10,158 nucleotides of DNA from Parvularcula sp038745625 (GCA_038745625.1 JBCDLG010000104.1:1-10158); one strand, 5' to 3'; positions 1-6,913 are shown, counted from the first letter of the stretch. Notes: generated by a model from the sequence alone, not told the origin. A program made the numbers and translations.

Positions 1-536
1 AGCGCCGTCTCGATCGATGGGCGGAAGAGGCGCGTGAGCGACGCGGTCGTGCGGTTTTGGAAATAGGTGGTGGCAGAGGTCCGGCCGCCATTCACAATGC
101 CGATCGCATCGCTGATCGTCATAGAACGGATGGCGCTCACAAAGATGCTGCGGGCCTCGGGCGCGGCCTGCTCCGCGCCGCGATTGATCTCCAGCTGCAT
201 CTGATCAAGCATGCCTGACAGCCCGAAATTGGACAATTGCGACTGCACCGCGGCGAGGCGCGGAGGAAGCGGGATCTTGATCTGACTGTCGCCGAAATAG
301 CCGTCGCGGCGACCGACCTGAGACACGGCTGTCACCACGCCCTGGTTGAGGGCTGCTCTGATCCCTTCAGCCGCTTCGGCGGAGGTCAAGCCGCTTGCGC
401 CGGTGCCCGTGCTCGTCCCCATGCTGCCAAGAACGGCGCCAAAAATCGCCTCCTGATCCGCCGTCGTGCAGCCTGCAACCACACTGGCTGGCAGCGCCGC
501 CAAGAGCATACGGCGGTTCATCGTGAAGTCGGTCAT
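1..536 (-). CDS. DUF4197 family lipoprotein (3' end truncated by window edge)
   Basis: I translated this by hand because the frame stays open to the left window edge; 178 codons are visible and the C-terminus is missing. The N-terminus is a lipoprotein signal: basic MNRR, then hydrophobic MLLAALPASVVAG, then Cys23 in a V-A-G-C lipobox. The mature part has the features I associate with DUF4197: 'SAEAAEGIRAALNQGV' (about residues 51-66), a 'GYFGD...KIPLPPRL' block, 'EINRGAEQAAPEARSIFVSAIRSMTISDA', and 'TTYFQNRTTASLTRLFRP' near the cut. Family members are usually about 230-250 aa, so some 60 residues are probably missing. The start at 536 is preceded by AGGGG about nine bases upstream; the internal Met at 521 has a poorer site. 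Likely location is the outer or inner membrane, facing the periplasm. The molecular function of DUF4197 is not known to me. It is transcribed divergently from the K+ channel gene. Confidence 0.85.
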   Translation of the reverse strand, partial: MTDFTMNRRMLLAALPASVVAGCTTADQEAIFGAVLGSMGTSTGTGASGLTSAEAAEGIRAALNQGVVTAVSQVGRRDGYFGDSQIKIPLPPRLAAVQSQLSNFGLSGMLDQMQLEINRGAEQAAPEARSIFVSAIRSMTISDAIGIVNGGRTSATTYFQNRTTASLTRLFRPSIETA

Positions 537-623
537 TCTCTGTTGCCCCTTGTCGGATCCCTCCCCTCTCGTGGCGTGCCCGGGGCGCGGTGTCGAGGCA
601 CCAAATGCATCGCCCAAGTGCTC

Positions 624-638
624 CCGACATATTGTCGG
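624..638. promoter_or_regulatory. Perfect palindrome, possible operator
   Basis: CCGACA-TAT-TGTCGG is a perfect 6-bp inverted repeat around a 3-bp centre, lying between two divergent genes. On the minus strand a weak promoter-like pair, TTGTTA (653-658) and CAATAT (629-634) 18 bp apart, would put the palindrome over the -10 region of the DUF4197 gene, as expected for a repressor site. The symmetry is directly seen; the operator role is inference and I cannot match it to a known regulator. Confidence 0.35.
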
Positions 639-639
639 T

Positions 640-682
640 CCTAGCGCTCCGGTAACAAAACGCACCATAAGGCTGCGCTAGG
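640..682. repeat. Inverted repeat CCTAGCGC / GCGCTAGG flanking 27 bp
   Basis: Two perfect 8-bp arms (640-647 and 675-682) face each other across 27 bp. The right arm ends eight bases before the AGGAGG ribosome site of the channel gene. It could be a dimer-binding site or a 5' leader hairpin of the channel mRNA. It lacks the T-run of an intrinsic terminator on either strand. It may also be chance in GC-rich DNA. Confidence 0.3.
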
Positions 683-690
683 GCGGCGCG

Positions 691-696
691 AGGAGG
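691..696 (+). promoter_or_regulatory. Ribosome binding site fixing the GTG start of the channel gene
   Basis: A perfect AGGAGG lies five bases before the GTG at 702. No ATG occurs in this frame until residue 61, which is after the first membrane segment, so this site decides the start. Confidence 0.8.
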
Positions 697-701
697 CCAG
701 C

Positions 702-1490
702 GTGATCAGGGCTTTGAACACTTTTAGATACCGCCTCTACAGGCAGCTCGACCCCGAGGCTGAGCGCGAGGACATCATCTCGACGCTCAACCAGTTCATT
801 CTCGTGGTGGTCATTGTGGCGGTGGTGGTCGCGCTTCTTTCCACCGAGCCATCCTTTTTGCCGAACCATCGCGAGCTCCTGATGGGGGTGGATCGCACGA
901 TCCTGGTCTTCTTTGCTGTTGAGCTTGCCGCTCGCTGCTGGGTGGCGGGGCTCAATCCGCGCCATCAAGGACCTGGGGGCTTTCTTCGCTTTTTGCTTCG
1001 GCCCGCAACACTGACCGATTTTGTGGTGATTGTTCCCCTGTTTATCGATCTTGAGGGAAGTTGGCTGACGATCTTTCGGATTGTCCGCGTTCTCCGGCTG
1101 TTTCAGCTGGCGGAGATCCCAGCGGCCGCGCGGGCCATTAAGGCGTTCCGCACGGCGCTCAAATGCCATTGGTTTGAGCTTGGCTTCACCGCCGTCCTGG
1201 GCGCGAGCCTGCTGCTCGCCTCGTCCGTCGCTCTCTACCTGATCGAGGGGCGCTTGCAGCCGGAGATCTTTGGCTCCGTGCCCCGCGCCATTTGGTGGAG
1301 CGTCGTGACCTTCACGACCGTGGGGTATGGCGATGCCGTGCCGATCACGTCTTTAGGACGGATCATCGCTGGTTTTCACGCGATCGCCGGGCTCGCCGTG
1401 GTGGCAATGTTCACAGGGATCATCGCCTCGGCGCTGACGGAGTCGGTGGAGGAGCGGAACAATGACGAGGATGCCCCGCCTTCGCCCTAG
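702..1490 (+). CDS. Voltage-gated potassium channel family protein (six TM, Kv-type)
   Basis: A 262-aa membrane protein with the layout of a single-subunit Kv channel, expected to work as a tetramer in the inner membrane. Hydrophobic segments fit S1 (about 31-47), S2 (64-82), S3 (102-117), S4 (122-137), S5 (158-181) and S6 (219-246). S4 carries arginines spaced by three (R126, R129, R132 in 'FRIVRVLRLFQL'), the typical voltage-sensor pattern. The pore loop 'IWWSVVTFTTVGYGD' ends in the K+ selectivity filter TVGYGD at 206-211, which is intact. The N-terminus is a short basic/acidic cytoplasmic stretch, and the C-terminus is a short acidic tail (ESVEERNNDEDAPPSP) with no RCK or cyclic-nucleotide domain. 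The start is GTG with a strong AGGAGG. The length (about 250-280 aa) is normal for bacterial channels of this type. The stop lies 58 bp before ugd, so co-transcription is possible but a functional link is not evident. K+ selectivity is inferred from the filter; physiological role unknown. Confidence 0.92.
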   Translation: MIRALNTFRYRLYRQLDPEAEREDIISTLNQFILVVVIVAVVVALLSTEPSFLPNHRELLMGVDRTILVFFAVELAARCWVAGLNPRHQGPGGFLRFLLRPATLTDFVVIVPLFIDLEGSWLTIFRIVRVLRLFQLAEIPAAARAIKAFRTALKCHWFELGFTAVLGASLLLASSVALYLIEGRLQPEIFGSVPRAIWWSVVTFTTVGYGDAVPITSLGRIIAGFHAIAGLAVVAMFTGIIASALTESVEERNNDEDAPPSP

Positions 1491-1500
1491 ACGCTGGGGC
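1484..1500 (+). other. Compact hairpin over the channel stop codon
   Basis: GCCCTAG-ACG-CTGGGGC can fold as a 7-bp stem (one T-G wobble) with a 3-base loop and includes the TAG stop of the channel gene. No T-run follows, so it is not a canonical intrinsic terminator; it could slow decay or weakly separate the channel and ugd transcripts. A weaker 4-bp stem follows at 1506-1518. The role is uncertain. Confidence 0.3.
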
Positions 1501-1548
1501 AACTTCGCCGGTATGGCGGCCCGTCTGTTACGAAGGATCTGTTGAGCC

Positions 1549-2865
1549 ATGCGCGTTGCGATGATTGGGACGGGATATGTGGGCCTTGTTTCGGGCGCAT
1601 GTTTCTCCGATTTCGGGCATGATGTGATCTGCGTCGACAAAGATGCAGACAAGATTGAGCGGCTTCTGAACGGCGTGATGCCGATCTTTGAGCCCGGTCT
1701 TGATGAGCTTGTCGCCCGCAATGTCGAGGCGGGTCGGCTCTCCTTCACCACCGATATCGCCAAGGCCGTCAGCGACGTGGATGCCGTCTTTATCGCGGTG
1801 GGCACACCCTCTCGCCGCGGCGATGGCCATGCCGACCTGTCCTTTGTCTATGCAGCGGCGGAGGAGATCGCGAACAACATCGACGGCTACACAGTGGTCA
1901 TCACCAAATCGACCGTACCCGTTGGAACGGGTGCAGAGGTTGAGAACGTCATCAAAAAGACACGCCCAGAGCTCGTCCAAGGTGAGGACTTTTCGGTGGC
2001 CTCCAACCCCGAATTCTTGCGTGAAGGGGCCGCGATCGACGACTTCAAACGGCCCGACCGGGTTGTGGTCGGGACGGAGGATGAGAAAGCGATCCAAGTG
2101 ATGCGCGAGCTTTACCGGCCGCTTTTCCTCAACGAAACGCCGATCCTTTTCACCAGCCGTCCGACGTCGGAGCTCATCAAATACGCTGCCAACGCGTTTC
2201 TTGCGACGAAGATCACTTTCATCAATGAGATCGCGGATCTGTGCGAGAAGGTCGGCGCAGACGTGCAGCAAGTGGCACGCGGCATCGGCCTTGATGGCCG
2301 GATCGGCGGCAAGTTCCTCCATGCCGGACCGGGCTATGGCGGCTCGTGTTTTCCCAAGGACACGCTGGCACTGACGCGAACGGCGGAACAATCAGGCGCG
2401 CCCTTGCGGATCGTCGATGCTGTGGTGGAATCGAACGCTGAGCGGAAGAAAAGCATGGCGGGGCGCGTGCTTGAAGCCATGGGAACCGATCCAGCGGGCA
2501 AGACCGTTGCGGTCCTCGGCCTCACCTTCAAGCCGAACACGGATGATATGCGCGACAGCCCAAGCCTTGATATCATCCCTATGCTGCAGGACGCTGGTGT
2601 CACAGTCCGGGCCCACGATCCGGAGGGCATGGAGGAAGCGAAGCCGCATTTTGACGGCGTGATGTTCTGCGATGGCCCCTATCACGCGATGGAAGGCGCC
2701 GATGCGGCGGTCATCATCACCGAGTGGGACACCTATCGCGCGCTGGATCTCAACCGGACAAAAGAGCTGCTGAATGCGCCAGTCCTTGTTGATCTTCGCA
2801 ATGTTTACGACCCAGCAACCGTGCGCGGGATGGGGTTCACTTACCGTTCAATCGGCCGTTCTTAG
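1549..2865 (+). CDS. ugd: UDP-glucose 6-dehydrogenase
   Basis: Oxidises UDP-glucose to UDP-glucuronate in two NAD+-dependent steps in the cytoplasm. UDP-glucuronate is used for exopolysaccharide, capsule and LPS sugars. The 438-aa length matches bacterial Ugd/RkpK/TuaD enzymes. The N-terminal Rossmann domain begins at residue 1 with 'MIGTGYVGLVSGACFSDFGH' (GxGxxG at 7-12). 'TKSTVPVGTG' (119-128) and 'NPEFLREG' (153-160) are the conserved NAD/substrate segments. 'ELIKYAANAFLATKITFINE' supplies the conserved Lys211 and Asn215. The catalytic Cys267 sits in 'GPGYGGSCFPKD' with Asp271. The C-terminal UDP-binding domain follows, with 'GLTFKPNTDDMRDSPS' (324-339) and 'TEWDTYR' (391-397). The start is ATG with AAGGA 11 bases upstream. 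It is followed by the AGE-family gene after 68 bp and lies close to the rml operon, in line with a nucleotide-sugar supply region. All key residues are present. Confidence 0.97.
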   Translation: MRVAMIGTGYVGLVSGACFSDFGHDVICVDKDADKIERLLNGVMPIFEPGLDELVARNVEAGRLSFTTDIAKAVSDVDAVFIAVGTPSRRGDGHADLSFVYAAAEEIANNIDGYTVVITKSTVPVGTGAEVENVIKKTRPELVQGEDFSVASNPEFLREGAAIDDFKRPDRVVVGTEDEKAIQVMRELYRPLFLNETPILFTSRPTSELIKYAANAFLATKITFINEIADLCEKVGADVQQVARGIGLDGRIGGKFLHAGPGYGGSCFPKDTLALTRTAEQSGAPLRIVDAVVESNAERKKSMAGRVLEAMGTDPAGKTVAVLGLTFKPNTDDMRDSPSLDIIPMLQDAGVTVRAHDPEGMEEAKPHFDGVMFCDGPYHAMEGADAAVIITEWDTYRALDLNRTKELLNAPVLVDLRNVYDPATVRGMGFTYRSIGRS

Positions 2866-2894
2866 ACCTTAAAGACGCCACATGGTTGTGCCAT

Positions 2895-2925
2895 CCTTCA
2901 CCTAGCTCCTTTGGCGGGTGAAAGG
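2895..2925 (+). promoter_or_regulatory. Hairpin covering the ribosome binding site of the AGE gene
   Basis: CCTTCACC (2895-2902) can pair with GGTGAAAGG (2917-2925) as eight pairs with one bulged A. The right arm contains AAAGG (2921-2925), the only good ribosome site for the GTG at 2934 (eight bases away). A competing stem, CCTTT (2908-2912) with AAAGG, would hide the same site. Both folds are visible by base pairing only; regulation is inference. Confidence 0.3.
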
Positions 2926-2933
2926 CTGAGACA

Positions 2934-4076
2934 GTGACAGAGCAATTTGCCAAATCCGGCGAACGCTACATCAGCTGGTTGCAGAATGAGGCGCTGCCCT
3001 TCTGGGCCAGCCAGCCGCTGGATCCGCGAGGCGGTTTTGTTGAAGCGCTGAGCCATCGGGGCGAGCCTTGCCGCGACATGGCCAAACGGCTGCGCGGACA
3101 AGCGCGCGTGGCCTTCAGCTTTGCCCGCGCCGAGGCGCTCGGCCTCGTCGCCAGTGGCAAGGAAGCCTCGGACCACGCTTTCAGTTTCATGCTTGATCAC
3201 GCTGCCCTGCATGATGAGGCATGGGTCGGAGGGTTCGCCCATGTCTTGACCCCAGACGGCGCACAGAAAGATCCCAGCATCGACACGTTTGACGTCGCTT
3301 GCGTGCTTCTTGCGGCCGGGGAGCGGGCGAAAGTCTATCGCGATGAGTCGTCGATGGTCGTCGCACAGGAAAGCCTCGCCTTGCTGCAACGCTTAAAGGC
3401 GCCCCATGGCGGTTTTCATGAGGGCCATCCCGCAAAGCAGCCGCGCCGCCAAAACACCCATATGCATGTTCTTGAGGCCTACCTGAACCTACGAGGCCAC
3501 AAAGCCCTTCATCAGCCAACAGCAGAGATTGAGGCGCTCATCAGTCTGTTTACCGATCACTTTCTCGATCCCGCCCATATGATCGTGCGCGAATTCTTCA
3601 CCGACGACTGGACCATCGACCCGGACGATGGCGGCATCATCGAGCCTGGCCATATGGCCGAGTGGGCCAGGCTTTTGATGGACGAAGGCTCACTCACCGG
3701 TGCGGAGTTCATGGCCCGAACGCTTCTTGATGAAGCGATCAAGCGCGGCGCGGGCGAGCACACGCCGCTTCTCTGCAACTCTGTGGACCTGCCCACCGGC
3801 GCGCAAAGCAAAGGCTGCAGACTATGGGTCCAAACCGCCTTGGCCCGGGCGCATCTTTTGTTCCGGGAGGCGGACCCATCCCGGCTTGATCAGTCTGCGG
3901 CGGTGATCGATAGGATGTTCGATCACTATCTCGGCACGCCGCCCAAAGCACCCGGCGGATGGTTCGACGAGATCGACCGGACGGGCAAAGCCATCTCCAC
4001 GGTGATGTCGTGCAGCTCGCTCTACCACCTCATCGTTTTGGCGGACGAGGTCACCCAGGTTCTCGCAGAAATCTGA
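2934..4076 (+). CDS. AGE-family sugar epimerase/isomerase (N-acylglucosamine 2-epimerase or mannose-6-phosphate isomerase type)
   Basis: A 380-aa protein of the (alpha/alpha)6-barrel AGE superfamily, whose members isomerise or epimerise sugars such as N-acetylglucosamine, mannose/fructose, or cellobiose. Recognisable blocks: 'LPFWASQPLDPRGGF' (21-35), 'KRLRGQARVAFSFARA' (51-66) with the conserved Arg58, 'GGFHEGHP' (159-166), 'NTHMHVLEAYL' (174-184), 'EPGHMAEWARLL' (237-248), 'RLWVQTALARAHL' (296-308), 'GGWFDEID' (341-348) and 'SSLYHL' (361-366). His240 (EPGH) and His365 (YH) correspond to the two histidines used for catalysis in characterised AGE enzymes. The usual length is about 380-420 aa, so it is full length. 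The start is GTG with AAAGG eight bases upstream. Its place between ugd and the rml operon suggests a role in preparing a hexose or hexose phosphate for surface polysaccharide. Which substrate it uses cannot be told from sequence alone. Its stop is only 5 bp from the convergent rfbA stop. Confidence 0.85.
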   Translation: MTEQFAKSGERYISWLQNEALPFWASQPLDPRGGFVEALSHRGEPCRDMAKRLRGQARVAFSFARAEALGLVASGKEASDHAFSFMLDHAALHDEAWVGGFAHVLTPDGAQKDPSIDTFDVACVLLAAGERAKVYRDESSMVVAQESLALLQRLKAPHGGFHEGHPAKQPRRQNTHMHVLEAYLNLRGHKALHQPTAEIEALISLFTDHFLDPAHMIVREFFTDDWTIDPDDGGIIEPGHMAEWARLLMDEGSLTGAEFMARTLLDEAIKRGAGEHTPLLCNSVDLPTGAQSKGCRLWVQTALARAHLLFREADPSRLDQSAAVIDRMFDHYLGTPPKAPGGWFDEIDRTGKAISTVMSCSSLYHLIVLADEVTQVLAEI

Positions 4077-4081
4077 GAAAT

Positions 4082-4948
4082 TTAGCCGTTTTCGGCCACG
4101 TCGATGAGATAGGTACGGTAGTCGTTTTTGAAGCTCTCGGCGAGTGCCACGAGGTCGGTCTTCGAGATGAAGCCTTTGCGGAAGGCAACTTCCTCCGGAC
4201 ACGCCACTTTAAACCGTTGGCGCGCTTCGAGCGTTTGGACGAACTGGCTGGCTTGGAGAAGGCCGTCAAAGGTGCCCGCATCAAGCCACGCCGTGCCGCG
4301 CGGCAGCTGCGAGACGCGGAGCTGCCCGCGCTTCAGATAGGCGTTGTTGACGGATGTGATTTCCAATTCGCCGCGGGCTGACGGCTTCACCGACTTAGCA
4401 ATCTCCGTCACGTTCTGATCGTAGAAATAAAGGCCCGTCACCGCCCAGTCGCTCTTGGGCTTGGCGGGTTTTTCTTCGATGGAAAGAGCGCGGCCGTCCT
4501 TATCGATCTCCACCACACCAAAGGCTTGGGGGTCAGGGACGCGGTAGGCGAAGACGACCGCACCCTCGGCAATTTGTCCGGCGGTTTCGAGTTCGCCCGA
4601 GAGACCCGCACCATAGAACATGTTGTCGCCAAGCGCGAGGGCGCAGGGTTCGCCGCTAATGAAGGGCTCACCAATAATGAAGGCTTCAGCAAGGCCGCGT
4701 GGCTCGTCTTGCACAGCGTAGTCGAAACGAACGCCCCAGGCCTCGCCTGTCCCCAAGAGCTCCTGGTAAAGAGGAAGCGCCTGCGGCGTTGAAATGATCA
4801 AAATGTCGCGGATACCCGCGAGCATCAATGTCGTGATCGGATGATAGATCATCGGTTTGTCATAGACCGGCAAGAGCTGTTTCGAGACGGCGCGTGTGAT
4901 CGGGTAAAGGCGGGTGCCATGGCCGCCTGCGAGAATGATGCCCTTCAT
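4082..4948 (-). CDS. rfbA: Glucose-1-phosphate thymidylyltransferase
   Basis: First enzyme of dTDP-L-rhamnose synthesis: dTTP + glucose-1-phosphate gives dTDP-glucose + PPi. The protein is 288 aa, the usual RmlA size. Visible motifs: nucleotide-binding 'LAGGHGTRLYPIT' (6-18), 'SKQLLPVYDKPMIYHP' (22-37) with the catalytic-loop lysine, 'DILIISTPQ' (48-56), 'GLAEAFIIGE' (85-94), metal-binding Asp108 in 'LALGDNMFYG', 'EEKPAKPKSDWAVTGLYFYD' (158-177), 'PSARGELEITSVN' (189-201), 'WLDAGT' (221-226) and 'CPEEVAFRKGFI' (250-261). The residue after LAGG is His where enteric RmlA has Ser. A start at 4948 is chosen because MKGIILAGG is the canonical N-terminus; an in-frame start at 5005 would add 19 unrelated residues. 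The start overlaps the rfbD stop by 4 bp (ATGA), and AAGGA lies eight bases upstream inside rfbD, which suggests translational coupling. It is the last gene of the rfbCBDA operon. Confidence 0.97.
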   Translation of the reverse strand: MKGIILAGGHGTRLYPITRAVSKQLLPVYDKPMIYHPITTLMLAGIRDILIISTPQALPLYQELLGTGEAWGVRFDYAVQDEPRGLAEAFIIGEPFISGEPCALALGDNMFYGAGLSGELETAGQIAEGAVVFAYRVPDPQAFGVVEIDKDGRALSIEEKPAKPKSDWAVTGLYFYDQNVTEIAKSVKPSARGELEITSVNNAYLKRGQLRVSQLPRGTAWLDAGTFDGLLQASQFVQTLEARQRFKVACPEEVAFRKGFISKTDLVALAESFKNDYRTYLIDVAENG

Positions 4949-5841
4949 GAGAACGATCCTTCTTCTAAAACCTTTGCAACGATGGGCCCGACAGGCTGAC
5001 GCCAATCTGCGAGCTTAATGCCGAACCGATCATGGAGCTTTGTTGTATCGAGTACGGAGTATGCTGGCCGAGCGGCCTGGGCCCCGAACTCTGCCGTTGT
5101 GATCGGCATCACCTTAGCGGAGGGGCCGCCGCGCGTCGCGCTTTCCTCAAAAATAGAGGTCGCGAAGTCCGCCCAGCTGGTCTCGCCCTCCGCCACAAGA
5201 TGAAAGATGCCTGACGGCGCGCTGTGACCGCCTTCAACGAGGTTTCCCGAAATGGCCAACAACGCCTCGGCGATCGCATGCGAACTGGTCGGTGCGCCGC
5301 GCTGGTCGCTCACGACATTCACCTCATCGCGGCTCCCTGCCACGCGCAGCATGGTCTTGAGGAAGTTTTTGCCATAGCCGCCATAGACCCAAGCCGTCCG
5401 TAGGATCACATGGCGCGGGTTGGCCGCCTCCACAGCTGCCTCGCCTGCCAGCTTGCTGGCGCCATAGACACCCAGCGGCGCTGTCGGATCATCTTCGCGG
5501 TAGGGGCGTTCACTCGATCCATCAAAGACATAATCCGTCGAGAGATGGATAAGCGGAACGCCGTGATCGGCTGTTACGTCTGCGAGGTGACGGGGGCCGT
5601 CGGCGTTGGCTGCAAAGGCCGCGTCACGCTCGTCCTCCGCCTGGTCAACGGCCGTATACGCCGCCGCGTTGATCACCACGTCTGGCTTGAAGACCTTCAC
5701 AGCTGACGCGACGCTGTCTTTGTTGGTGATGTCGAGCTGGGGCCGACCATGCAGCGCCAATGTCAGATCGTATCCGGCCGCCGCCTCGAGGCTTTGCGCG
5801 ACTTGACCGCTCTTGCCAGCCACAAGGATGCGGAGGGCCAT
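4945..5841 (-). CDS. rfbD: dTDP-4-dehydrorhamnose reductase
   Basis: Last step of dTDP-L-rhamnose synthesis: NAD(P)H-dependent reduction of dTDP-4-keto-L-rhamnose. It is a 298-aa extended SDR. Motifs: Rossmann 'VAGKSGQVAQSL' (7-18, glycines in a GxxGQ pattern), 'DVVINAAAYTAVDQAE' (54-69), 'HLSTDYVFDG' (99-108) with Thr102/Asp103, 'YGASKLAGE' (126-134) giving the YxxxK pair Tyr126/Lys130, 'ILRTAWVYG' (146-154), 'VSDQRGAPTS' (177-186) and C-terminal 'ARPAYSVLDTTKL' (257-269), all typical of RmlD. The start at 5841 shares one base with the rfbB stop (TGATG), with AAGGA at 5851-5855 inside the end of rfbB; the stop overlaps rfbA. Together these indicate tightly coupled translation. Complete and without missing residues as far as I can see. 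Confidence 0.97.
   Translation of the reverse strand: MALRILVAGKSGQVAQSLEAAAGYDLTLALHGRPQLDITNKDSVASAVKVFKPDVVINAAAYTAVDQAEDERDAAFAANADGPRHLADVTADHGVPLIHLSTDYVFDGSSERPYREDDPTAPLGVYGASKLAGEAAVEAANPRHVILRTAWVYGGYGKNFLKTMLRVAGSRDEVNVVSDQRGAPTSSHAIAEALLAISGNLVEGGHSAPSGIFHLVAEGETSWADFATSIFEESATRGGPSAKVMPITTAEFGAQAARPAYSVLDTTKLHDRFGIKLADWRQPVGPIVAKVLEEGSFS
4957..4961 (-). promoter_or_regulatory. Internal ribosome binding site for rfbA
   Basis: AAGGA (read on the minus strand) lies inside the last codons of rfbD, eight bases before the ATG at 4948. It supports that start over the longer in-frame one at 5005. Confidence 0.7.
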
Positions 5842-6899
5842 CAGCCTTTATCCTTCAGAAGGCCCAGACGCTCGCCGCCATAAACGCCCTTAGTAAGCGG
5901 TTCCCACCAAGCGGCATTGGCGAGGTACCACCGAACGGTCTCCGCAATGCCCGTGTCGAAATTGTGCTTTGCCTGCCAACCGAGTTCTTTTTCAATCTTG
6001 GCGGCATCGATCGCATAGCGATGGTCGTGGCCCGGACGGTCCGTCACATAGGTGATCAGTGAGCGCCGCGGATCAGATCCAGGATCGTGCTGATCGAGGG
6101 CATCGCAGATCGTGTGCACGACCTCTAGGTTGGTGCGTTCATTGCGCCCGCCGACATTGTACTTCTCCCCAAGGCGTCCGCGCTGGAGCACCATCACCAA
6201 CGCCCGCGCGTGGTCTTCAACATGCAGCCAATCACGGATATTGCTGCCGTCGCCATAGACCGGCAGCGCTTGGCGGCTCAGCCCTTTCAAAATCATCAGA
6301 GGAATGAGCTTTTCTGGGAACTGAAACGGCCCGTAATTGTTGGAGCAGTTCGAGATGACCACTGGCAAACCATAGGTCCGGCCCCAGGCGATCACCAGAT
6401 GGTCTGACGCCGCCTTGGACGCCGAATAGGGTGATGACGGATCATAAGGCGTTGTCTCTTTGAAAAGACCGTCGGGGCCCAACGATCCGTAGACCTCGTC
6501 GGTCGAGATATGGTGGAAACGGAAAACGTCGCGCGCATTTCCCGAGAGGCCGTCATAATAGCCCCGGGCGGCCTCCAGCATCACCATCGTGCCGACAATA
6601 TTGGTGTCGATGAAATCCTTGGCGCCGCTGATCGACCTGTCGACATGGGATTCCGCTGCCAAATGCATCACATGCGTCGGCTTCTCGTCATCAAAGATCC
6701 GGCGCATCACGTCGGCATCGCAGATATCCGATTGGTGGAACCGGTAGCGTTGGCTCGCCGACACGCTGGCCAGCGAGTCGAGATTGGCAGCATAGGTCAG
6801 CTTATCGACATTGACGACTTCAGCCTCAGTCTCCTCGATCAGATAACGGATGACTGCCGATCCGATAAAGCCTGCCCCGCCAGTGACCAAAATGCGCAT
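5841..6899 (-). CDS. rfbB: dTDP-glucose 4,6-dehydratase
   Basis: Second step of dTDP-L-rhamnose synthesis: converts dTDP-glucose to dTDP-4-keto-6-deoxyglucose through a bound NAD+. The 352-aa length is standard. Motifs: 'ILVTGGAGFIGSAVIRYLI' (3-21, GxxGxxG), 'VDKLTYAANLDSL' (31-43), 'HLAAESHVDRSI' (79-90), 'FHHISTDEVYGSLG' (128-141) with the catalytic Thr133-Asp134-Glu135 triplet, 'SPYSASKAASDHLV' (156-169) with Tyr158 and Lys162 of YxxxK, 'SNNYGPFQFPEKLIP' (186-200), 'GDGSNIRDWLHVEDHARA', 'YNVGG', and 'VTDRPGHDHRYAID', all RmlB hallmarks. Start ATG at 6899 with GGGGAGG just upstream, in the 14-bp gap after rfbC. Its stop overlaps the rfbD start by one base. The 5' neighbour makes the 3,5-epimerase of the same pathway, so the operon order is rfbC-rfbB-rfbD-rfbA. 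Confidence 0.98.
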   Translation of the reverse strand: MRILVTGGAGFIGSAVIRYLIEETEAEVVNVDKLTYAANLDSLASVSASQRYRFHQSDICDADVMRRIFDDEKPTHVMHLAAESHVDRSISGAKDFIDTNIVGTMVMLEAARGYYDGLSGNARDVFRFHHISTDEVYGSLGPDGLFKETTPYDPSSPYSASKAASDHLVIAWGRTYGLPVVISNCSNNYGPFQFPEKLIPLMILKGLSRQALPVYGDGSNIRDWLHVEDHARALVMVLQRGRLGEKYNVGGRNERTNLEVVHTICDALDQHDPGSDPRRSLITYVTDRPGHDHRYAIDAAKIEKELGWQAKHNFDTGIAETVRWYLANAAWWEPLTKGVYGGERLGLLKDKG

Positions 6900-6913
6900 G
6901 GGTAACGCCTCCC

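Noticed and set aside
237..644. 135-codon open frame on the plus strand over the DUF4197 gene
   Set aside because: The minus strand encodes a lipoprotein with a lipobox and DUF4197 blocks; the plus frame has no recognisable features.
1528..2391. 287-codon open frame on the minus strand opposite ugd
   Set aside because: It lies wholly opposite the well-conserved ugd gene, its translation is rich in Arg, His, Asp and Cys with no recognisable domain, and such long antisense frames are common in GC-rich codon-biased genes.
4060..4079. Possible intrinsic terminator after the AGE gene
   Set aside because: The stem is short, AT-rich and interrupted, and is followed by only three to four T residues.
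4082..5005. Longer rfbA start at 5005
   Set aside because: It adds 19 residues of basic, non-conserved sequence inside rfbD; the start at 4948 gives the canonical MKGIILAGG, has AAGGA at good spacing and an ATGA overlap.
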